Part shown: one piece after another, positions 7,215-15,561 of the stretch
Layout of the letters: every line of letters starts with the position of its first letter
How positions within the stretch are numbered: the stretch's first letter is position 1
Assembly: GCF_900103415.1 (NCBI RefSeq)
Contig: NZ_FMXB01000010.1
Coordinates: 1 to 64,000, forward strand
DNA: 64,000 bases
Direction: 5' to 3'
Source: Methanobrevibacter millerae
GTDB lineage: Archaea; Methanobacteriota; Methanobacteria; Methanobacteriales; Methanobacteriaceae
Position numbers and translations under genes: made by a program
Notes under the pieces: generated by a model
Database searches by the model: none
What the model was told of the DNA's origin: nothing
The model's input: the letters and a program-made list of their open reading frames with translations, nothing else

Positions 7215-10200
7215 TTAATTATTTTTTAATTCCTTTTTTAATTCATTAAATTCTTTTTTAGTAATTATATCTTCATCAAATAATATTTGATATTCAATTA
7301 ACATCACATTATTCTTTCTCTGTTCAATTTTATCATTTATTGATATATATTCAGATTTTAAATTATTCAGTGAATTTTCACCATTCTTAAGCACTGTATT
7401 AAATTCATTATAAGAATTAATTTCTTTATTTAAATCTTCAATTAAAACATTAGATTTATGAATAAGTTTATCAATATCGCTTAAAATGGATTTAGAAACA
7501 TTTATTTTATTAGATTCATTTTTCAAATCATTTAACTCAGCAATAAATCTTTCAATATCTGAAATTAATTTTTGTTTATCTATTAATAATTGAGTTTTAT
7601 TAATTATGAAAAGATAATCATCAGATTTTTTAATCTCATTAATTTTAATATCTATTTCCAATAATAAGTCTTCTACTTTTTCAGGATAATCGTTTACATT
7701 ATCAAATCTCTCCATTTTAAATAAAATAAACGAACCATTATTTAATCTTTTTTTAGTGCGAATAATTTGAATTATTGTAGAATTCATCTCTTTTAAAAGA
7801 TTATTATATTTTAAGTAAAGTGTTTCAAGTTGATTTTTAAATTCAGAATGTTCATTTAAAAAAGATTTTATTTCTGATTCTTTTAAATTGCTCATTTCAT
7901 TTTTTAAAAGTTCTATATATTCATTTAATTTATTTATATCCTCCTGATTGACAGTTGGTTTATTAATTACTTTAGGTTTAGAAATATCTTTAAAATTATA
8001 TCCTTCCTCTTTTTCTGATAATCTGATTTCGTCAATTAGCTTGTCAAAGTTTGCTGCTCTTCCAAAATCACTTTTTGCCGGATCTACTCCGTCCTCACCA
8101 AAGATTCTTTGAACGACATTACCGTAATTATCTATTACAAGTCCAGACCGTTTTACCTGCAGGTCCTGAAGTGCGTTTACAAGCCTTCTCTGCATATAAC
8201 CAGATTGTGCTGTACGAATAGCTGTATCTACCAGTCCTTCACGTCCACCTATAGCGTGGAAGAAGAATTCAATTGGGTCGAGACCTGACTTATAGCTTGA
8301 ATGTACAAATCCTTTAGCTTTTGCCCCCAATTCATTTCTTTTAAAGTGTGGAAGAGTTCTTTCGATGTAACCTCTATGGATACGTCCACCTCTAACAGCC
8401 TGCTGTCCTACACAGGAAGTAATCTGGGTAAGGTTCAGCATGGATGCTCTAGCACCAGTACGTGCCATTACAACAGATTGATTATGTTCCATAGTTAAGA
8501 AATCTTCTGCGATTTCACCGGATTTGTCACGGGCTTCTCCAAGAATTTGCATAATTCTCATTTTCAAGGTCTCTTCTAAACTTCTACCTTGTATGGCCTT
8601 AAGATAACCCATTTTATATTTTTTAATTAATTTATCCACTTTTTCTTCTGAATCTTTTAAATGTTGATTAATTTCCAGTTGAACTTCATCAGGTAATTCA
8701 AAATCATTTAAACTTGTTGTAATTCCTGTTTGCATGATTCCGCAAATAGCCAAGTCAGTTGATCTGTCTAAGAATTCCTTAGCTCTTCCCGGACCGTATT
8801 CCTTAACGATTTTATCCAAAATCTGACCGGACATGGATCCGTATGCCTTTTCGTCGATTACACCATGTTTGAGGATACCGTTTTCAATGACCACATATGC
8901 GTCAATAGGACATAATGTGTCGTAGTCAACCTCATCTTTAGGGGTTTCCCTTAATATTTTATCACACTGACCGCATTTGGTACAGATTTCAGCCTTATAT
9001 GTTAAGTTCATTTGATTAGGCAAGAGTAATGAGAAGAGTTCCTTACCTGTCCATTCCTCGCCGTTTGCTTTCTCAATGATTGACTCTGTGTTGTCGACTG
9101 CAGACTGGTCTTCGTATTTTTGCCTGATTTCAGAAGCGATTCTGTCATGGGCAATGGATTTGATGATTTCTTTTTCCTCATCGTTCCATTTGTTTGCCTT
9201 GAGACGTTTTGCCTTTTCGTCTTCAGTCAAGTCCAATGTATTAAGGTAAGTCACCTTATCGTCCTTGGTTCCCCTAACGTTTTTGGTCTTTTTGGCTATT
9301 TCTGATTCGACTTCAGGAGTTTCATGTGACTCCGCTTTTAAAAGCCATTTTTCACCGTCGTTTTCAGGGATTGCAAGGTGTGATTTTCTAATGATTTGTA
9401 AAGCTTGCTCTTCTGTGAATTTCATTGATTTTCTGGTTAAAAGGTATGCTCCTGAGATGTGGTCGTGGATTGCGCCGATAATAGGTCCACCGAACCTTGG
9501 AGACAATATGTGTTCCTGTACACGCATCAATGATTTTGCTTCCGCACGGGATTCATCGGTCTGGAAAACGTGCATGTTCATTTCGTCCCCGTCGAAATCT
9601 GCATTATATGCTGGACATACACACGAATTGAGTCTGAAAGTTTTATATGGTAATACCCTTACTTCGTGAGCCATCATACTCATTCTGTGAAGTGAAGGCT
9701 GACGGTTGAACAGTACCATGTCTCCGTCTCTGAGGTGCCTTTCTAAGATATCGCCGGGCTTTAAGTTTTCAAGAATGTACTCTTTGGTTTCCTTATTGAT
9801 TCTTCTTCTGTTTCCGGATTCTGTAATCATGTAGTTTGCACCAGGGTGCACGTCAGGACCGTTTTCAACGCATTTCTTGAGCTCAGTAATGTTCCAGTCG
9901 TTAACGTAAGCAGGTACGGTTACCTCTTTTGCAATCATTTCAGGAACACCAACTTCGTTAATGCTAATATTGGGATCAGGAGTAATTACGGTACGTGCTG
10001 AGAAGTTTACACGCTTACCGGATAAGTTGGATCTGAATCTTCCTTCTTTTCCCTTTAACCTTTGGGTCAATGTTTTAAGTGGCCTTCCTGACCTGTGCTT
10101 GGATGGAGGAACACCGCTTGCTTCGTTATCAAAGTAAGTAGTAACGTGATACTGCAACAAATCCCATAAGTCTTCAACAATCAGTTGCGGAGCGCCCGCT

Positions 10201-10994
10201 TCCATGTTTTCAACCAGTCTCTGATTGATACGTAAAATATCTACCAGCTTGTGAGTCAGGTCGTCCTCTGAACGTTCACCGGTATCAAGAGTAATTGACG
10301 GCCTTACAGTTACTGGAGGAACAGGTAAAACTGTTAAAACAAGCCATTCAGGTCTTGCAACTTCAGGGTTGATACCTAAGATGTACATGTCATCGTCAGT
10401 GATTCTTTCAAGCCTTTCCCTGATTTCGGAAGCTGTAAGCTTATAGTCATCCTGGAAAATGCTTGTAGGCTTATCCAAGGTTACAGGAAGCTGAGGAGTA
10501 CCACAGTGAGGACAGCAGTATTTCTCATCGATTTCTTCGTCTTCAGCAGGTTTTTCCTTCATGTCCCTCTTGGATTTGGTGTAAACATCGTTTAAGATTT
10601 TGGAAATGTTTTTCTTGTTTTCCAAGGCCTCTTCGATTTTTTCATGATAATAGAAAATTTCTTCAGGATTTAAGAGAACACGTCCACACTCGTTACAGGT
10701 TGAACGGAGGATTTTGTGAATGATATCACCAAAACCAACGTGAAGAACAGGTCTTGCAAGCTCAATGCTTCCGAAGTGTCCTTGACAGTCTCCTCCTCTT
10801 ACTCCACAGGTATGGCATTTAAGGGAAGGATCCAAAACTCCTAAACGTGGATCCATCAAACCATTTTCAATTGGATATCCATCAGAGTCATAAGTATCTG
10901 GAGTTTCAACACGAACAACAGACATACTACGAATATCCTCTGGAGACATTAGTCCAAAGTTAATTCTTTCGATTTTTTTGATAAATTCTTTCAT
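7215..10994 (-). CDS. RNA polymerase subunit A' paralogue with coiled-coil C-terminal extension
   Basis: The 1259-aa protein is a near-complete archaeal RNA polymerase subunit A' (RpoA1) for about 990 residues. N-terminal zinc ligands are CHTCGVRGGDCQGHFG, a second pair set is CNECGR and CCPHCG, and the active site NADFDGD lies at residues 464-470 with all three aspartates. The bridge-helix/trigger region (HSSYKSGLDPIEFFFHAIGG) is also present. An insertion of roughly 85 residues sits at about 555-640. From residue ~995 the protein changes to an AT-rich, Lys/Glu/Asn-rich coiled coil ending DEDIITKKEFNELKKEL, reminiscent of a SHOCT motif. Canonical A' ends near FDKLIDE. No rpoB, rpoA2 or rpoH is adjacent, so this is not the standard RNA polymerase operon. 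AAGGAGTTAAAACATG supports the start. It sits between the giant coiled-coil gene and the Mrr-like gene. Whether a second, ordinary rpoA1 exists elsewhere cannot be seen here. Confidence 0.9.
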   Translation of the reverse strand: MKEFIKKIERINFGLMSPEDIRSMSVVRVETPDTYDSDGYPIENGLMDPRLGVLDPSLKCHTCGVRGGDCQGHFGSIELARPVLHVGFGDIIHKILRSTCNECGRVLLNPEEIFYYHEKIEEALENKKNISKILNDVYTKSKRDMKEKPAEDEEIDEKYCCPHCGTPQLPVTLDKPTSIFQDDYKLTASEIRERLERITDDDMYILGINPEVARPEWLVLTVLPVPPVTVRPSITLDTGERSEDDLTHKLVDILRINQRLVENMEAGAPQLIVEDLWDLLQYHVTTYFDNEASGVPPSKHRSGRPLKTLTQRLKGKEGRFRSNLSGKRVNFSARTVITPDPNISINEVGVPEMIAKEVTVPAYVNDWNITELKKCVENGPDVHPGANYMITESGNRRRINKETKEYILENLKPGDILERHLRDGDMVLFNRQPSLHRMSMMAHEVRVLPYKTFRLNSCVCPAYNADFDGDEMNMHVFQTDESRAEAKSLMRVQEHILSPRFGGPIIGAIHDHISGAYLLTRKSMKFTEEQALQIIRKSHLAIPENDGEKWLLKAESHETPEVESEIAKKTKNVRGTKDDKVTYLNTLDLTEDEKAKRLKANKWNDEEKEIIKSIAHDRIASEIRQKYEDQSAVDNTESIIEKANGEEWTGKELFSLLLPNQMNLTYKAEICTKCGQCDKILRETPKDEVDYDTLCPIDAYVVIENGILKHGVIDEKAYGSMSGQILDKIVKEYGPGRAKEFLDRSTDLAICGIMQTGITTSLNDFELPDEVQLEINQHLKDSEEKVDKLIKKYKMGYLKAIQGRSLEETLKMRIMQILGEARDKSGEIAEDFLTMEHNQSVVMARTGARASMLNLTQITSCVGQQAVRGGRIHRGYIERTLPHFKRNELGAKAKGFVHSSYKSGLDPIEFFFHAIGGREGLVDTAIRTAQSGYMQRRLVNALQDLQVKRSGLVIDNYGNVVQRIFGEDGVDPAKSDFGRAANFDKLIDEIRLSEKEEGYNFKDISKPKVINKPTVNQEDINKLNEYIELLKNEMSNLKESEIKSFLNEHSEFKNQLETLYLKYNNLLKEMNSTIIQIIRTKKRLNNGSFILFKMERFDNVNDYPEKVEDLLLEIDIKINEIKKSDDYLFIINKTQLLIDKQKLISDIERFIAELNDLKNESNKINVSKSILSDIDKLIHKSNVLIEDLNKEINSYNEFNTVLKNGENSLNNLKSEYISINDKIEQRKNNVMLIEYQILFDEDIITKKEFNELKKELKNN

Positions 10995-11013
10995 GTTTTA
11001 ACTCCTTATATTA

Positions 11014-14000
11014 TTATTTTTTAGACTCTTGAGATCTATCCTTAGGTTTCCTCTTAAATCTATTAATTAATTTACTAAAGACTCCTGAATTGGATTTTTT
11101 ATTTTCAATGTTCTTTTCTCTATCTTCATTAAATTGCTTTATTTTCATATAAAAATCAGCATATTTTGAATCACCTGACTTACCTAAATCATACCATGAC
11201 TTAATATTGTCGCATGAAACTTTCAAATCATCTGAAATAGTTCTTAAATCCTTATTAACATCTAAATTATCAATAATTAACTTCATTTGCTCTGAAATTA
11301 TTTTTTCATTTTCAGAAATTAAATCATTAACTTCACTAGAATAATCAATGTAATCAACTTCTTGGTTGATAAAATTGAAATATCCACTGTCTGTATTCAT
11401 TGAATTTAATTTTGTTTCAAAATATTCAAGTTTACTTTTTAAAGTATAATTGTAATTGTTTATTTTATTTATTAATTTATATTTATCTGTGATTAATGAT
11501 TCAATGAAATTAGTGCTGTTTAATTTAGAGATATGCTCATTGTTTTTAGTAATTTCATTGTTAATTTCTGAAATATTTTGTTTATAGTTTTTAATAGTAT
11601 TTTCTTTTTCTTCTTGTTCTTTCCTGAGTTTATCTTGTTTTTCTTTTTCTTCTTGTTCTTTCCTGAGCTTTTCTTGTTTTTCTTTTTCTTCTTGTTCTTT
11701 CCTGAGCTTTTCTTGTTTTTCTTTTTCTTCTTTTTCTTTTTGTTTTATTTCTTCCATTTTTTTATAAACTACGGATATTTTATCATAAAATTTAATATAA
11801 TCCTTTTTGCCAGATTTACCTAAATCATGCCAAGATTGAATATTATCCAATGAAATCTCTAAATCATCACAGATAGTTTTTAAATCCTTATCTTCATCCA
11901 AATAATCAATAATTAACTCCATTTTCTCGAAAGTTAATTTTTCATTTTCAGAAATCAAATTATTAACATCACTGGAATAATCAATATACTTAAATTTTTC
12001 AATTACTAGTTCATTATCCGAAATATTATCTAAATTAAATTGAATATTTTTTTTATAATTATTTAAATCAATCATATAATTCTTTAATTTACCCAATAAT
12101 AAGAATTTTTCTTTATTAAAAGGTTTTAAAAATATGGTATTTCTTAACTTAAAAATATAGTTATTTGTCTCAGTAATATAACGATCGGTAGTATGTAAAT
12201 CATTTTTCAGCGTCTCACTTGCCATAAAAGAAGGTTTGTCTTTATCTTTCTTTACTTGATATTTATTATTTAAATTCTGATTTTTAGAAATTAACTCGTT
12301 TACTTTACCAGAATAATCAATAAAATTAACATCAATGCTTTTTATATTTGGATTAGTGTTATATTTTAACTTTAAAATATTCGTATTAATATCTCTTTTT
12401 GAATCATTTAAATTAGATTTATAATTCTTTAATTTATTAATTAATGTATATTTATCATTTATTAATGATGTATCAAAATTAATTCTATTTAATTTAGCAA
12501 TATATCCACCAACATTTTTAATTTCATTATCAACCTTTAATAATAAGGTTTCATACTCATTAACTTTATTTTTTGCTTTGAATTTATTAACATCTGTATG
12601 TTTAGAAACATTTTTCTTTGTAGTAGATAACGGTTTGGATATTTTTTTAGAGTGTGAATGCTTATTTTTTGAAATTAACTCGTTTACTTTACCAGAATAA
12701 TCAATAAAATTAACATCAATGCTTTTTATATTTGGATTAGTGTTATATTTTAACTTTAAAATATTTCTATTAATATCTTTCTTTGAATCATTTAAATTAG
12801 ATTTATAATTTTCTAATTTATTAATTAATGTATTTTTATCATTTATTAATAATCTATCAAAATTAATTCTATTTAATTTAGCAATATATCCATTAACACT
12901 TTCAATTTCATTATCAACCTTTAATAATAAGGTTTCATACTCATTAACTTTATTTTTTGCTTTGAATTTATTAACATCTGTATGTTTAGGAACATTTTTC
13001 TTTTTAGTGGATAAAGGTTTAGATGTCTTTTTAGGAAAATCTTCATTTTCAGTGGATGGAGGGATTAATATTTTTTTAGAAATCATATATTCATTTTTTG
13101 AAATTAACTCGTTTACATCGCCAGAATAATCAATAAAATCAACATTAATGGATTTTATAATAATTTTATTTTCCTGTCTAAATTTAGATATAGTATTTTC
13201 AAGATTTTTCCTCGATTCATTTAAATTCGATTTATAAAATTCTAATTTGTTAATTAATATATCTCTATCTAATAGTAAAAATGGGACAAAATTTGCATTA
13301 TTTAACAAATAAATATATCGATGAACATCTGTCAATTCATCATTAATCTTAATTAATAACACTTCATATCCATTAATTCCCTTATCTTTTTCTTTTTTAA
13401 TAGCATTTTTAGAAATTAAATCATTAACTTTACTGGAATAATCAATTAGATTAATTTCAACATCATTTAACTTAAAGTTAGACTTTTTAGATTTTAATTT
13501 AGAGATATTTTTCTCAATAATAGCTTTCGTATTATTCAGATTTGATATATATTTGTTTAGTTCTTTAATTAACTCATCATAATCAGATTTTAATGAATCA
13601 TCAAAGGATTCTGATTTTAGTTTTGATATAAGTTTTTCAACATCTTCCATGTTGGTTTTTAATTCTTTCAATTCATTTTCTAATTTCTCAATATTTTTGT
13701 TAATCTCTTCTTTTTGTTCAATGTATTTATCATTTTTCTTTAATAGTTTATTTACTCTTAATGTAATTGATCTGGTAGTTTTTATATCAAATTCTTTGAC
13801 TTTATCCAATTCATCTAAGGAATATTTTGATAAATTATCTTTAATTGTCTTAATTTCATTTTTCTTGGAGTTTAATTCATATTTCTCATTATTAATATCT
13901 GAAGTTAAATTATAATATTGTGATTTAATTTCTTTATTGGACAAATCAACGCTTTTTAGTTTAAGAATGTTTTTGTCTAAAGATACCTGATTTCTTTGAA

Positions 14001-15561
14001 TCTGTCTTAAATTATCATTCAATCTTTCTTCAATTTTAGCTATTTTGTCTCTTTTTAAAGGAAGATCCTTACTTTCACGTTTTATATTAATAATTCCTGT
14101 TGAAAACTTATTATATGGTGCAATCCCTGCCTTTCCAAGTTTATCCCATCTTTTAATATTATCATAAGGAATATCCAATTGTTTTGCGGATTTAACACTA
14201 TGATTTTCTCGAATAACTGATAATACATAATCAATCTTTTCATCAAGAGATAATAATGAAACATTAATGTGGCCGCAATTTTTACATTTGGCATTATCAT
14301 ATCCCTTTTTCTTTTTACATTTAGGACAGGCTGCATCTTCTAATTTAGCTTTTTTAATTTCATTTATATCTCTAAAAAATTTAATGTATTTATAATTCCC
14401 ATATTTTCCTTCGATATAAAATTTCGTGACTTCAATATTTGACACGCCAACACTTTTAGCTGCTTTAATCATTGTTTTATGGGTTTTAAAAGCATCTACA
14501 ATATCATCTAAAACAGAATTGTCATCACCATTTTGACTAATGAAAGAGTAAACAGTATTTTCATCAGCCAATTTGTAATATTGGCCATTGAAAATAACTA
14601 AGTCAGCATCTTGTAAATTAAAGAGTTTTCCCTGGACGTTTTCAATATTAACATCACTTATCAAAAATTCGTCAAATCCAACATCCTCAATAAATTCAAT
14701 CACATACTGAGCTGTTTTAATCTTTTTATCACAGCTTTTACAATAATCACTATACTTATCTTCTGAAGTCTTTCTAAATTCAGAAATAGGCAGCGTTTTG
14801 TTACATTTTAAGCAGGTTTTCTGCAATGCTTTGTCTGAAGATTTTGAAAGTAAATCAGAGACAACGTTTGAACTGTTATTTTCTTTAAAAAATTGATTTA
14901 ATTGATTTTCTGATGCCAATTCAAATAAATTGGAATCAATAGATTTAACTAAACTAAAATCCTGCAATGTCCAAATAGTGTCGTTTGTTTTAATGACATT
15001 ATTTTCATATAAATTATTCAAATCATCTTTATTAAATGGAATTCCAACGCCCGTAATGGGGATAATTTCTTCTAAAACTTTTACAGCATGCGCTTTCTTG
15101 CTACATTTTCTACATAAGTCACTTTTAGAGTTTTCAGGCAATGTTGTGCCACAAACTTTACATTTTTTTAATTTAGATGATTTTGATTTTGAAGATGAAG
15201 TGGACTTCTTTTTAGATTTGACTGTTTTAGGTTTAGAAGACTTCTTGGTTTTTTTGGATTTAACTTCTGGAAAATCCGCTTCCAACAAAAATTTATCTAT
15301 AACCTCCTGGCTTGCAAGCTTGTAATTAGGCCCTGAAACCTCCAATAAATCATAATCCATTAATGTAAAAATAATTATATTTGTATTAAAAGATTTACCC
15401 AAGCGTTTTTGTAAAGTCACTTTAGGTACAAAATCCCCTGGTTTAAAATGATTTTCTAAAATTGCATTTAAATATTTCTTGGCATTTAATTTATTTTTGC
15501 AACTGTTACAAATATCATTCTTATTTGAAGTATTATTACCACAATATATACAATTAACCAT
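11014..15561 (-). CDS. Giant zinc-ribbon / HTH / coiled-coil repeat protein, 1515 aa
   Basis: Three N-terminal modules each combine a CxxC...CxxC zinc ribbon with a small winged-helix-like unit, starting near residues 4, 134 and 250. Their shared pattern is ...xxWTLQDxxLVxx...YKLA. A fourth ribbon (CPKCKKKKGYDNAKCKNCG, ~410) is flanked by HTH-like units ending W-x3-GK-x-G. Residues ~480-1400 are long coiled coil, punctuated by six copies of (I/L)DYS(S/G)xVNxLIS(K/E)N near 708, 814, 955, 1082, 1198 and 1406. Two more HTH units (NIQSWHDLGKSG, NIKSWYDLGKSG) occupy the C-terminal part. The ATG overlaps the helicase stop region by eight bases. The architecture suggests a nucleic-acid-binding scaffold. 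It shares modules with the divergent 1375-aa protein. No named family was recognised. Confidence 0.75.
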   Translation of the reverse strand: MVNCIYCGNNTSNKNDICNSCKNKLNAKKYLNAILENHFKPGDFVPKVTLQKRLGKSFNTNIIIFTLMDYDLLEVSGPNYKLASQEVIDKFLLEADFPEVKSKKTKKSSKPKTVKSKKKSTSSSKSKSSKLKKCKVCGTTLPENSKSDLCRKCSKKAHAVKVLEEIIPITGVGIPFNKDDLNNLYENNVIKTNDTIWTLQDFSLVKSIDSNLFELASENQLNQFFKENNSSNVVSDLLSKSSDKALQKTCLKCNKTLPISEFRKTSEDKYSDYCKSCDKKIKTAQYVIEFIEDVGFDEFLISDVNIENVQGKLFNLQDADLVIFNGQYYKLADENTVYSFISQNGDDNSVLDDIVDAFKTHKTMIKAAKSVGVSNIEVTKFYIEGKYGNYKYIKFFRDINEIKKAKLEDAACPKCKKKKGYDNAKCKNCGHINVSLLSLDEKIDYVLSVIRENHSVKSAKQLDIPYDNIKRWDKLGKAGIAPYNKFSTGIINIKRESKDLPLKRDKIAKIEERLNDNLRQIQRNQVSLDKNILKLKSVDLSNKEIKSQYYNLTSDINNEKYELNSKKNEIKTIKDNLSKYSLDELDKVKEFDIKTTRSITLRVNKLLKKNDKYIEQKEEINKNIEKLENELKELKTNMEDVEKLISKLKSESFDDSLKSDYDELIKELNKYISNLNNTKAIIEKNISKLKSKKSNFKLNDVEINLIDYSSKVNDLISKNAIKKEKDKGINGYEVLLIKINDELTDVHRYIYLLNNANFVPFLLLDRDILINKLEFYKSNLNESRKNLENTISKFRQENKIIIKSINVDFIDYSGDVNELISKNEYMISKKILIPPSTENEDFPKKTSKPLSTKKKNVPKHTDVNKFKAKNKVNEYETLLLKVDNEIESVNGYIAKLNRINFDRLLINDKNTLINKLENYKSNLNDSKKDINRNILKLKYNTNPNIKSIDVNFIDYSGKVNELISKNKHSHSKKISKPLSTTKKNVSKHTDVNKFKAKNKVNEYETLLLKVDNEIKNVGGYIAKLNRINFDTSLINDKYTLINKLKNYKSNLNDSKRDINTNILKLKYNTNPNIKSIDVNFIDYSGKVNELISKNQNLNNKYQVKKDKDKPSFMASETLKNDLHTTDRYITETNNYIFKLRNTIFLKPFNKEKFLLLGKLKNYMIDLNNYKKNIQFNLDNISDNELVIEKFKYIDYSSDVNNLISENEKLTFEKMELIIDYLDEDKDLKTICDDLEISLDNIQSWHDLGKSGKKDYIKFYDKISVVYKKMEEIKQKEKEEKEKQEKLRKEQEEKEKQEKLRKEQEEKEKQDKLRKEQEEKENTIKNYKQNISEINNEITKNNEHISKLNSTNFIESLITDKYKLINKINNYNYTLKSKLEYFETKLNSMNTDSGYFNFINQEVDYIDYSSEVNDLISENEKIISEQMKLIIDNLDVNKDLRTISDDLKVSCDNIKSWYDLGKSGDSKYADFYMKIKQFNEDREKNIENKKSNSGVFSKLINRFKRKPKDRSQESKK
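11605..11721 (-). repeat. Three 39-bp tandem repeats coding a 13-residue charged helix
   Basis: The block TTCTTGTTCTTTCCTGAG recurs at 11611, 11650 and 11689, an exact 39-base period. It encodes RKEQEEKEKQ(E/D)KL repeats, an uninterrupted charged alpha helix within the 1515-aa protein. The period is a multiple of three, so copy-number change keeps the frame and only alters helix length. Confidence 0.85.
12287..13055 (-). repeat. Two near-identical ~384-bp tandem coding repeats
   Basis: The block beginning GAAATTAACTCGTTTACTTT at 12287 recurs at 12671 with almost no change over most of the unit, including the 3' KKxVSKHTDVNKFKAKNKVN-encoding part. Each unit is about 128 residues and holds one IDYSGKVNELISKN motif. 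A further, more diverged copy of the motif block starts near 13100. This shows recent in-frame duplication within the giant gene and makes the locus prone to length variation. Confidence 0.85.

Noticed and set aside
9050-9350. Intein in the A' paralogue
   Set aside because: The extra segment is too short and has no Cys/Ser start, no HN-Cys/Ser end and no endonuclease motif.
9120-9669. Plus-strand reading frames opposite the A' gene
   Set aside because: They are shadows of the highly conserved A' coding strand, with no ribosome site and no recognisable protein.
7215-10994. The ordinary RNA polymerase operon
   Set aside because: rpoH, rpoB and rpoA2 are not adjacent, the gene is embedded among accessory genes and the product has a non-canonical tail. 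Sole-copy status still needs the genome.
11605-11721. CRISPR-like array
   Set aside because: The 39-bp units are contiguous without spacers, in frame, and encode a charged helix inside a long gene.
11578-11823. Phenylalanine-rich plus-strand frame that looks like a membrane protein
   Set aside because: It is the complement of the Lys/Glu repeat (TTC/TTT opposite GAA/AAA) and has no independent support.
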